From Pseudocercospora fijiensis CIRAD86 (Eukaryota > Ascomycota > Dothideomycetes > Mycosphaerellales > Mycosphaerellaceae): a stretch of DNA of 64,000 nt. The position numbers and the translations under genes are program-made. The stretch covers positions 63,616-127,615 of the forward strand of contig NW_006921533.1 of NCBI RefSeq assembly GCF_000340215.1, in the 5' to 3' direction. The first letter of the stretch is position 1; every line of letters begins with the position of its first letter. The notes beneath the pieces were generated by a model. That model was not told the origin of the DNA and made no database searches. It saw only the letters and a program-made list of their open reading frames with translations. Shown here one piece after another: positions 53,470 to 64,000 of this stretch.

Positions 53470-56400
53470 ATATACTAAAAACACTTTCCTATAGCATTTT
53501 ATTTTAACTACTTTACAACAATCGAATAAGCTCTAGCGAAAGCGAGTATTACGAATTAGCGGAATCTTCGGAATCTAATAACCTACCGGACCCTATTAAC
53601 GAAGAAATCAGGCGACGACTAGTTATTATAAGCGCTATCGAACTAGGGGCTATCGAGCCTTCTACGCCCGAGGCCCTCTACAATGTCGTTATAAAGATAA
53701 TTTAAGGGCAAACTAACCTTCTCCGTTAGAATAGGCGTCGCCCGCTAGAGCTAGGAAGCAGTAGGAACCCTTTGTTCGAAGGGTAGAACGCTACGGCGTA
53801 CGTAGAACGCTTTAAGGACAACTTAGCCGAATACGGACTCGAAGAGGAGTCGGACTAGTACAAGGTCCGGTCCCTTACGAGGACTACTATTACTAAGCTT
53901 TACCGAACCCTTAGAACCCTAGTTAGCTACCTAGAAAAGGACGACAAGTCTAATACCGACTAGGAGGTCTTTAAGCAGGCCTTTATAAGGGAGTATCGGG
54001 ATCGCGATAGCCGTCGTATTAAAGGCAGTCGTACGTAGCTTAAGAACCTCTATATAGAGAGGCGTACCGAAGATAACGACCTAAAGGAGTATATCCGCGA
54101 GTTTATTAAGTTAGCGGACGGCATCGACTAGCAGGACCTCGAGAATTCTTAGAGAACGAGGCTACTCCTTAAAGGGTTGCCGTAGTCTACGGCTAAGCGT
54201 GTCTTCCGTCGCTATAAGCTTAGCGAAGCTAATCCCGAGACCTTTAGGAAGTATAAAGAGGTCCTAGAGGCTATTAAGGACGATATTAATAGCTCCGCTA
54301 ACGTAAAGAAGTTTATTTACGGCGAGGACCGGAATAACCTAGCCTAGGTAAGGAACGATGCCTCGGGAACTAGAGGGCCTAAGTTTCTTCCTAAATCGCA
54401 AAGTAGTCCTAGTACCGTAACTCCTACTGTTACTAAGTATTCTTAGGACGTTGCGGACTTGGCTGAATCCCTAGCCTAGCTCAACCTTAATACGAAAGCA
54501 CTATAGCGAGTTAGGGAGGTCCTTAACGCTAGTACACTAAAGGATATGCTACCGGTCTACTAGATTTCCGATCCTAACTACCCTAAGGCCCCTTTAGTTA
54601 ACGTCTACGCTATACGAAAGATCTATTCTAACTTAGATAGTAAGTGCTAGATATGCGGCGGTTTCAAATATATTTAATTAGACTGCCCTATCTAGAAAGA
54701 GCTTCTTAAGAGGAAGCTCGTTATATAAGTGAATAGTCGGTTCTACTATACCGACACCGGTAACAAGATTAACTTCGAGTAGGATCGTAGAGCTCCGAAG
54801 CTGCCTTAACTTAGAAGTCTTCTAGAGAAGAAGTATAGTAGCAAGATCGAGTTTAAAGACACTAGGAACAGTACCCTCGCCGCTATTACTAAACGAGAAA
54901 CTTAGAAGGTTAGGGCAAAATAGGTTAAGGAGCGGAGCAGTAATAGTACTACTAAGCCTATTAAAGTTAACTTTGTGTCTTAGGACCCGGACGCAGTTAC
55001 TAATGTTTACGCGGTTACTAAGAACAGTATAGATATCTACGCTGCTACAAGGTCCTAAACCTAGTCCTAGGGCAAGGGTAAGAGCCCGTAGAACCCTACC
55101 CGCCCTAGTGCGGCAGCCCCTACTAGGATACTTAAGAAGCAGGCAGCTAATAAGGCTAAGAAATAGCGAGAATTAGTCGCTAAGACTAAAACACTCTAGA
55201 CAGCTAAAGACCGTGCAACCCGAGCTAGTATAGCTACTCCGGAGGTACTAGAAACTCTAGATGTCGATATAGAGGATGCTGCTACCGACCTTAGTAGTAC
55301 CCTAGGCCTAGCTAACCCGCCGGCCTATAAGCGAAAGTTAGCCGACCTAAAGAGCTTTCGCTTTAATAGGTATATAAAGAAGTATAGCGCCGGGCCTACT
55401 AACTCTTACGATATAAAGGCAAATGCTCTCTTCTAGGCTTTATAGTTCCTAGACCTTAAGTCTAACGTGTCTATAGGGGAGCTTCTAGTATACGGTTTGC
55501 CTACTAACCTGTTCTAGAGCCGGATTCCTAACGATGCAACCTTTATAAAAGACCTTATAGCCCTCCGACGCAAATAGGGGCGAGAGGACTATATCGACGT
55601 CTCTTCCCTATAGTTCCTTCCTAAATTTTTAGGGGCCCTAGAGTTAGCAGAAGGCGAATTAGTAACCTACGAGAGCTAGGAGACTATCGATAATACTAAC
55701 GAAGAGGGGATTAAGGAGATAGGCCGAGGGGATAATAATAATACCGACTCTGCTTCGGTTTTAGTTTCTATTAAGGCTGTCCGATTTACTAGCTAACAAA
55801 TCGGTCGAGTAGGACCTCCTCGACCTAAGGAACTTTACTCTATCCCTAATAATATAGACCTTTCCGCAGTTACCCGTTCCTTTACTGTCGTTCCCGCTAT
55901 CTATATTTAAGTTACTATCGGAAGCTATAGTTAGCAGTTGCTAGCAATGCTTAATAATAGTTTAGAGTTACTTATTATAAGTAAGCGCTAGGCTAAACAG
56001 CTCCGACTACTAATAAACAGAGATATTTCCCTTAGTATATAGGGAGTAAATAGGGAGGTTGCGCTAGTAGGTACCTACTACAATATTATAGTAGACGCCT
56101 TCGGTATATGCTTTTCCTTTACCTTCTAGATTGCCGCTAACCTAAATACGCTAATTATTCTAGGTCGTCTATAGTCTCGTATAACCCGGGGTATCTAGCG
56201 CAACTGCGACGATAGCTCCTAGGAAGGAACTATCGCTAACTAGAAGGGTAATCGAGTCGTGTTTACTAGTTATATCGGAAACACTAGCTACAAGTCCTAC
56301 GAGGATATCCTTACTACTTCTAAGCGCTCTTCGGGAAACGCTATAGCGCGGTTATAAGACCGGTAATCTACGCTATAAGTTAGTATAGCTTAAATAGGTT

Positions 56401-56603
56401 ATATCTAGAGGTACGCCGCTCCGTACGATAAGGCTAGTTTCTAGGCTCTATACTAAGGAGACGAATGCTCGAAGCGATAGCGAGCATAATAGTACAACGA
56501 CTACCTAGTATACGAATCTCGGTAATAATACTATCGTAGGCATCGCCGCCGGAAGCGGATCTACCCGAGCCCGAATCCGAACTAACTAATTAGAACGCCG
56601 AGC
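53470..56603 (+). pseudogene. Gypsy-D copy 2 gag with protease
   Basis: Same frame structure as 32480-35616. The zinc knuckle at about 54642-54690 is better preserved (three of four ligands visible: C..C....Y....C), showing that RIP hit the two copies independently. Protease Asp is also Asn here. The leader palindrome is at 53386-53410 and the next at 56604-56628. Confidence 0.85.
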
Positions 56604-56628
56604 TAATGCTACCCCGGGGGTATTATTA
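56604..56628. repeat. palindrome between gag-PR and pol, copy 2
   Basis: TAATGCT, core ACCCCGGGGGT, ATTATTA. The TAATGCT arm is probably closer to the pre-RIP state than TAATACT. Confidence 0.88.
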
Positions 56629-59600
56629 GGAATCTAACGTTTTCGCCGGAATTATAAATTAGGATTACTAGCTGTATACCTACCGACTTAAGGAGACTTC
56701 TAATAAAGTTTACGCGCTGTTCTACTACGCTAATCTCCGGGCCTAACGTTAAAGAGAGAGGGCTCGGGTATTACGAGCGGTTAGTATATATACCCTATAT
56801 AAGAGGGTAGCTAACAAGATTAAGCCCGTAAAGGGCAGCGTATATATAACCGATAGGTCTAATCCTAGCGGAAATCCTAACTAGCGACAAAAGTGCCTTA
56901 ACCGCGAAGCGATATTAACACCTAGGGATAGTCTATACGACTAGAGGTATATTACTAAAAAGTTCTCCGCTATTCCTAGGGGATCGAGGCTAACGCCGGA
57001 GAGACTAGCGAATATTAAACCTAGCATCGAGCTTTCGGATCTCGAACTAGATTTGCTATACGAGCTTCTATACAACCGCGAAGCCGTATTAGTATATAAC
57101 TTTACGCATCTAGGCAGGATTAACCCGGAGGTTGCCCCTCTATAGAGGATCCGAACGATCGAGTATAAGCCTTAGGCTTACCTAGGGTTTAAGTTAAACC
57201 TAAGCCTAAGAGGTATAGTTAAGGATATAATACGGCAGCGTATAAAGGCTAGCACCTTAGAGCCTTCCTATGCCTCGTATCGCAATCTATACTTCCTAGT
57301 TTAGAAGAAGACAGCTCCTAGGGAGCTAAAGAAGTATCGGCTAATTAACGCTATATAAAAGTTTAATACAGTTACGATTAGAGATGCTAATCTTCCTCCG
57401 GAGACTAATAGGTTCTTAGAAGCCTTTGCTAACTGTATAGTAGCCTCGCTAGTTAATGTGTTCTCGGGCTATAACTAGATACCTCTCTACCCTAATAGCC
57501 GGGACCTTACTAGTTTCGAGACACCTCTTAGGCTATATAGACAAACTACCCTTCCCTAAGGGGTAACTAACTCCGTAGCCTAGTTCGTTCGTATTATAAA
57601 CCAAGTCCTCGCGGCCTATATCTCCTATATAGCGATGCCTTTCCTTAACGACATCGGCATTAAGGGCCCTAAAACTAGGTACGATAATAAAGAAGTAGAG
57701 CCTAGTATCCGTAGGTTCTTTCTCGAATACATTTAGAACCTCGATAGTGTCCTCTACGACCTAGAGCGAGCTAACCTAACGGTATATAGGGAGAAGCTTT
57801 AGCTCCTATATAAACGAATAAATATTATCGGGTTTATAACTAATAAGAACGGCCGCTATCCTAACAATGTACGGGTCCTAAAGATTGTGTCCTAGCCCGA
57901 CCCTACCTGCTAGAAAGATGTCCGGATCTAGCTTAGAGTAGTCTCCTACTTCCGTATCTAGGTCGAAAACTTTGCGTTAGTATATAAGCCTCTATACGCC
58001 TTGCTTAAGAAGGATACAGAGTTTAAATAGACCTCCGTTTACTAAGCCGCTAAGGACAAGGTTACTAAGGCACTTGTTAGCGCGCCTGCGCTTACCTCTA
58101 TTAACTACTCGGAAGGCGTAGGTCTACTAATTGTTACTATCGACTCGAGCGGGGAAGGCTACGGCGAGATACTAATATAGTATAATCGTAAGGAGCCCTC
58201 CTTACGTTACCCTATCTAGTACGAGTCCGGTCTATAGAAACCTATCGAGGCCCGATACGATACTAGCAAGCGAGAGTGCCTTAGTGTCTATAAGGCTCTT
58301 AAGAAGTTCCGACCTTAGCTCTTTAGAGTATTCTTTCGCCTAGAAGTCGACGCTTAGACGCTAGTCTATTAGCTTAACCGTATAGCCTCCGACCTGCCTA
58401 ACTCTACGATAGCTCGGTAGGTTGCCTAGATCTATTTATTTGATTTCGACGTCTTCTATGTTCCTAGTAAGAAGCATACTAGACCGGATAGCCTTTCTAG
58501 AAGGCCTACTATAGAGGAAGACATCGCCGAGATAATAGAAGAAGAGGATATCGACGCGGTTATTAACCGTACCTTCTTTACTACCTTCTATATTAACGCT
58601 ATACCGGTAATTACTAGGTCTACTACCGACGACTAACCTAGTAACTAGCCTAACGAAGACCCTGCTACTAACGGCGAGGACTAGGACGACGCTAAAGCGG
58701 GCGAACTAGGTAGGGATAATATCCTTAATAGGGTCTACTCCGACGACTCCTATAATATCGCCTACTTCCTTACCTATACGAAGAGAGCTCCTAGTCTATT
58801 AAGGAGTTAATACCGTCGTATTATTCGCTATTCTCGGAGGTTCCTTATTAAAGATCGTATCCTTTAGCGATAGGCTATAATTAATGTACCGCTCTAGCGT
58901 ATTATTAACGATCTAGTAGCCCGATAAGAAATCCTTCGCTCCGTTTACGATAAGCTCGGCTACCGGGCGGCGGAGGGTACCTTCGATGTCCTTCGTCGAC
59001 GCTACTAGTAGGACGGCGTATAGGCTAATATCTCCCGCTACTATAAGAGCTGTCCTAAATGTAACTTTAGGAATAGCTACCGGCGTCTAGGAGAGCTTCG
59101 TATCCCTACTACCTAGTTAGTTAGGGAGCGGTAGTATAGCGATAGGGTCTATCTTAGCCGCAATAATAGCCTATATATTATTCGGGAGGGTCTTTCTCGA
59201 TAGCCGGAGGCCTATCATTTCTATAAAGGTTGCGGTGCTATTAATACCCGTAATATAGCTACCTTCCTGTTTAAGGATCTGTTTTGCCGCTAGGGAATAC
59301 CTTACGAGGTTATCTTAGACAACGCTACGAACAATATAGCTAAGGAGGTTTAAGCGCTACTTGTTTCGTACAGGGCTAAGAACGTTCGCATCTCCCCGTA
59401 CTATCCCTAGTCGAATGCTATTATTAAGCGCGGCTATCGGTCGTTAATTAATACCCTATCTAAGATAACTAATAGTAGCAACAGATTAGTTCCTATTTCT
59501 ACCTACGTTCTAGCCCTTCTCTAGGCGGACCGAACTACTATTATCGATACGACTAGACTTATACTAGCGGAACTTATAATTAGGAGGGACGCCGTTCTTC

Positions 59601-60347
59601 CTATTAAATTGTCCTACCGCACGTACGGCGTTTACGATTAGGGGTTTATTCGTACTAGGGCAGACCTTCTTACCCTACGGGCTAAGGCTCTTAAGGATAT
59701 AACTACGACTTCTTAAGAGGGTCTTACTCGACAACGTCGGCTTCGGAAAGAGGCGAAGCAGTATTTTAATAACTATAATACTATTAATTAGGAACCTCTA
59801 AAGGTTAGCGATATAGTCCTTCTATACCGGTCTAAACTAGAGTATAGTTACTCCTATAAGCTAGCCTTTAAGTAGAAGGGTCCTTATAGAGTAAAGGAGG
59901 TCCTTTACTCGGGTTCCGTATACCTTCTTTAGGAGCTAGATAGTGCTACTTTAAAGCACTCTTACCCTCGGGCTAATCTAAAGAAGATCGTTAAGTTACG
60001 CGGACCTACCCGCCCTCCGCCGACCGAGGAGGAAGTTAGTGCCTCTATAGACCCTCTCTCTACCGTCCTTAGATGCCTATCGGGAGGAGGATCCTACCGC
60101 TATTATAGATCCTATTCTGCCTAAGAACTATGCCTATCCCTAGGTTCGTCTTAGTAAGCTATTAGGAATAACTTAAGAACAGAGGGAGGGTTATATATAG
60201 ATTAACTATATATAGAGCGTTTCCGATATTAATTCCGATTCTAATAGTAAACTAGACTTCTAGCTATCTAACTCTAACTCCGAGGAACCTAACTAGTCTA
60301 GCGACGAAGACCGCCTAGAATTATAGCTAGATCCCGAGACTAAATAA
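56627..60347 (+). pseudogene. Gypsy-D copy 2 pol
   Basis: Collinear with 35640-39359: RT with LNDIGIKGPKTRYD (Asp to Asn also here), RNase H, integrase with VILDNATNNIAKEV, and a TAA at 60345-60347 after an in-frame 3-base deletion relative to copy 1. Confidence 0.88.
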
Positions 60348-61494
60348 TTGCTTGCTCTTCCTTGCCTCTGCCTGCCTCTACTACGTTGCTTCCTTACTCT
60401 TATCGATCGTTCTCCGCGCTATTAATGTAGTGCCGCCCTATACCTTTAGTCCTTACCTATTGTCTGTTCCTACTAATGTTTATACTCTCGTTTGTTGCTT
60501 TTAGTTTATCCTATTATTGTCTTTTGCTTTTGCCTTTACCTTCGATTAATGTTGCTATAACTTTATTCCTTCGCTCTTGTTTCCTTAGATAGAACTATAC
60601 GAGGCGTGTTTTCCTAATAATATCCCGGGGGTAGTATTAGGAAGATAGCCGAACCTAACCCCTCTACCCTTCTAGGACTACTTCCCTCTAGATTCCTAGA
60701 CTCTAGTAACCTTCCTTAAGTAATAACGATAATAAGATACTCTACTAGAGGATGTTCCTGCCCTAATTAGTACTAGCTATATAGGATACTAAGAAAGGGA
60801 GGATCCCTCTCCCTTCCTAGCTCTTAGATAGATATAGCAACCTAGGCCTATAGCCTCTAAGAATAGGGACCTTAGGCCGCTAAGCTTAGAGTCTAGAAGA
60901 AAGAAGAACGTACGGGCTACGTTTACATGCCTGCTACTATAAAAGGTAATACTATATCTATAACGATAGTGCTATAGGCTAATATAAGCTACGCTAGGCC
61001 TAGGCGATTTGCTCCTAGTTGCCGAGTATCTCTAGAGAAAAGCTAATGCTACCCCGGGGGTGTTATTAGTCCCGCTAGCCTTACTACTATAGATTACTAC
61101 TAGGTACTCGAACTAACTAGTTACATTTCGAGTGCGCGGGAATCTACGAAAGCTAGAGGTTAATAAAGGCGCGTAGTCGCTACTAGCAATTAGCTAGATC
61201 GATTATTAAACTTTAGCCGCCCTACTAATAAAGGAGTCTCGTATGTAGCTTTACTTTTTAGGGTCTATATATAATCGTTATCCGTTTACTTTACCGGAAT
61301 ATACGGACTACGCTACCTTCGCACCCTATTTAAGGCGAGCCTTCTAAGCTCTTTCTTCTACTCGAGCACTAACTAACTTACTACCGCCTACCCCCCCTCC
61401 CCTCTCTTCTATCTAAACCCTTTAATTATTATTAACAAGCTACGAACGTTTTTGTAAGCTCGTTATTAACTCCTTTCCGCTCCGGTCGACTAAG
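60348..61494 (+). promoter_or_regulatory. Gypsy-D copy 2 pol-ORF3 intergenic region
   Basis: Same layout as 39360-40508, with palindromes at 60611-60643 and 61044-61068 and a C-rich tract (CTACCCCCCCTCCCCTCTC) shortly before ORF3. Small indels show it is non-coding. Confidence 0.55.
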
Positions 61495-64000
61495 ATGTCT
61501 TCCGGCGCCCTAAACCCGCTAGGCGCTAGTAGTAGTAGCAACCTACTAGCCTTAAACCTAGGCGTACTAGTTCCGATCGAAGCCCCCTCCGATAGCGCCT
61601 TAGCTGCTATAACTAGCCTCGAGCACTACTTCTAGATCGTTACCGCCCTTAAAGACCCTTAAGAGAAGATCTAGAACGCTCGTACCCTACTACGCGTTAT
61701 TAATAGGAACATTAAGAAGGCTACTATCTTAGTTACGTACGGTATAAATAACTTGCGTTAGTCTATCGGTAAGCGTGTCTTTAAGCGCGAGGTCCTTAAC
61801 GATATAGATATCGAACAAGCCTTTCCTATCGTCTATAGCCTCGAGACGGCCGGTACCTAGATTCGCTTACGCTTTAAGACCCTCGACTAGGCCTTCGAAC
61901 ATTAGGGAGGACTAAGCAGTCTTCCTAAGAGCCTTATTAACTTCGCCTACGGTAGATAAGAGCGTATAAAGCAGGTCTCTTCGTTCGTTAACAAGTACAA
62001 GGTCCGTCGTTAAGGCGCTAAGTACCTTTCCCGTACTATAATCTATCGTATATCTACCGCTAGTAAGAAGGTAGGCAAGTAGTTACTTAACTTGTCCTTT
62101 ACGCTTAACGACTTTACGACATCCTACTAGAAGCGGTACTACGATATAATTGTCTAGATCGATCTTAATATACAGACAACTAAGGATCTACTAAAAGAGA
62201 AGGGCTATCGTATTAATAGTATAGGTTTTATTATTAAAGGTTAAGAGGCTCCTATTGTTAATATCCTTAAACGCAAGGCTCTTCGCCTAGAAATAGAGGC
62301 CGATACGGCTACTAGTCTCGCGCTCGCTACGGAGATATAGGCTTAAGACCGTCGCTCGACCCGCAACCGTAAGGTCTCTTAAAAAGTTAAGGACGAGCGC
62401 GCTAAGGCCGAAGTAGCGCGTAAGAAGGCATTGCATGCTCGCTAGGCCCTCCGTAAGGCTACTAAGAAGTATAGCGCCCCTTCTAGGGCTAACTATAGTA
62501 CTAACTATAGTAACTCGGATATTAATATACTAGATATACTACTAGAAGATATCTCCTCCGAAGGCTCCTTTAGCGAGCGTAGAGATAGAGGGCTCTCGCC
62601 GATCCTATTAACTAAGAACATCTATAGTTCTTATAAGGGCGACTCTATTACGTACCTTATTACTAAGATCGATATAGTTCCTAAAGCCGATATAGGTAAA
62701 GCTCCTACCGCCCTATCTATCTATTAATAGCTCGACGACCTTAGCAAGCTAGGAGAAGAGCCGTTCTCTATATATACCAACTATATTAAGAAGGCCGCTA
62801 AGGTCTATAGTCTCTATACTAGTACTAAGGCGATTGTCCTCGTCGGCCGCCTATTAAAGATTAGTCGCGAGGTTCCTAATTAAGACGCCTTCGCTGCCCT
62901 TAAGGCTAATTAGGCCTATACTAACTGGTTTCCTAGACGCCCTGTTGCCGCCTCGACATCTCTAAGACTCTACGCGTTTAACCCTACTAGTACTATTACT
63001 CGCGCCCTTACGCTAACAGATCGCTAGAGCAAGTTCGTTACCGGTATCCTTAGCTAAGGCACTTCCTTCGACCGCTTTCGCTAGACTAGCAATACTATCT
63101 TCCCTTAAGTCTTTAGCTAGTTGTAAGAGCCTCGTAGAGTATATCTTCCTTTCCTTATCGACCTAATATAGGAGGAGTTTAAAATATACCTTTAGTATAT
63201 ACGTACGATGCCTAAGTCTAAGTAGGAAGGCCGCAATGCCTTTTAAACTTATAGTATAAGCAACTAAATCGTCCGCTAGTACCCTGCCCTATAGCTCTTA
63301 GCTATCGCCCTTCGACCTAATTATATATACGAGCTTATCTCTGTCCCTAAGCCTACTAAGTTCTTTAAGGTTGGCGGTACTTATAAAAACTGTCCTTCTA
63401 AGGAGTCTGCTCGTCTCGGATAAGATATAGTTAAGCTCGTAGCTAGCGAGGGTACTAGTTACCTACGTATTAAGGTCTGTCTTATATCTAAGAATAAGAC
63501 TAGCTGCTCTACTATTGTCGAAGGTATATATTAGCCCGAGGTCTTTGCGAACTAGGTTAAGAAGCTTAAGGCTCGTAGCCTAGTCCCGCTAAGCAAGATC
63601 GGCAAGCTTACTAATAAGTACCTTACCGACGACGACCTCGACTATATATTCGATAGTTAGCCTAATAGTAAGGGGCGTAAGGCGGAGTAGATCCTCAACC
63701 CTCTAAAGGAGTACGAAGTCTCTATTTAGATACTATACCTACTATATAGTAATCTAAAGACTAAGAGCAACCGTATATTAATTAACCTAGGCTACTCTCG
63801 CGTTATCGACGGCACTAAGATTAAGGGTTACGATAACTTAACCGTCGCCGAGGTTGCTAAGGCGCACCGCAATCTAACCGCCCTTCTAGGTTCGAACACC
63901 TTCGTACCGTTCCCCTTCCCTACCGCTATCTTAGTCGAAGGCCTTAGTTGCATCTCCGACGCCCTAGTTAGTAGGATTCCTTAGTTAAGTTACGTTATTT
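61495..64000 (+). pseudogene. Gypsy-D copy 2 ORF3, truncated by window end
   Basis: ATG at 61495. The same frame as 40509 continues to the window edge (about 835 codons visible) with transitions, many changing neither frame nor residue, and RIP stops partly at different places from copy 1. It confirms that ORF3 is an integral part of the element. Confidence 0.85.

Larger units (their letters stand above)
52430..64000 (+). mobile_element. Gypsy-D, second copy, cut by window end
   Basis: Collinear with 31441-43000 at an almost constant offset of about 20,987-20,989 bases, differing mainly by transitions with very few indels. Contains LTR4, leader, gag-PR, pol, intergenic region and most of ORF3. 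The 3' LTR lies outside the window, so the target duplication cannot be checked. Confidence 0.96.

Overview
This window looks like transposon-only chromatin from a filamentous ascomycete (Pezizomycotina), such as a centromeric, subtelomeric or other heterochromatic block. No intact gene and no host housekeeping gene is visible. CpA and TpG are strongly depleted, TpA (above all CTA/TAG) is in large excess, and CpG is still common. That is the pattern of heavy repeat-induced point mutation (RIP, C to T at CpA on either strand). Trp and Gln codons have become TAG/TAA, His and Cys codons have become Tyr, and TpG-context Asp codons have become Asn. Real coding frames therefore have to be read through many stops, and every gene listed is a pseudogene.

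Most of the window is one nest of transposons, solved here from LTR pairs, target-site duplications (TSDs) and reading frames that resume in phase across insertions. The oldest unit is a hAT DNA transposon on the minus strand (about 2266 to 49458). It is split by two minus-strand Ty3/gypsy elements: Gypsy-A (4746-18813) and Gypsy-B (19213-46871, TSD ATATA). Gypsy-A is split by the plus-strand chromovirus Gypsy-C (11402-18299, TSD CGCTA). Gypsy-B is split by a plus-strand Ty1/copia element (24015-30464, TSD GTAGG) and by a plus-strand composite of a large gypsy family, Gypsy-D (31441-45901, TSD GTAG). Outside the nest lie a gag relic (1-990), a minisatellite (about 49937-50268), a plus-strand Gypsy-A-family pol fragment (50393-52245) and a second Gypsy-D copy that runs off the right edge (52430-64000).

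The most interesting content is cargo. Next to the left end of the hAT carcass, on the transposase strand, lies a RIP-mutated gene for a histone H3-like protein (2349-2990, 213 codons plus stop). It has a long N-terminal tail and a clear H3 fold, and four of its RIP stops fall at glutamines conserved in H3. It is framed by inverted copies of a TATAGCCGG repeat. Similar arrays frame a second, unrecognised minus-strand frame at the other end of the hAT (47487-49410).

Gypsy-D carries an unusual third gene of 916 codons (40509-43259, again at 61495) between pol and the 3' LTR, with its own CT-rich upstream region. A 25-base CCCCGGGGG palindrome marks every gene boundary of Gypsy-D and occurs once after pol in Gypsy-A. 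Gypsy-C carries an antisense coiled-coil frame between pol and its 3' LTR.

All coordinates were read by eye. LTR and TSD boundaries are good to a base or so. Ends of degraded genes are approximate unless a start and stop are named.
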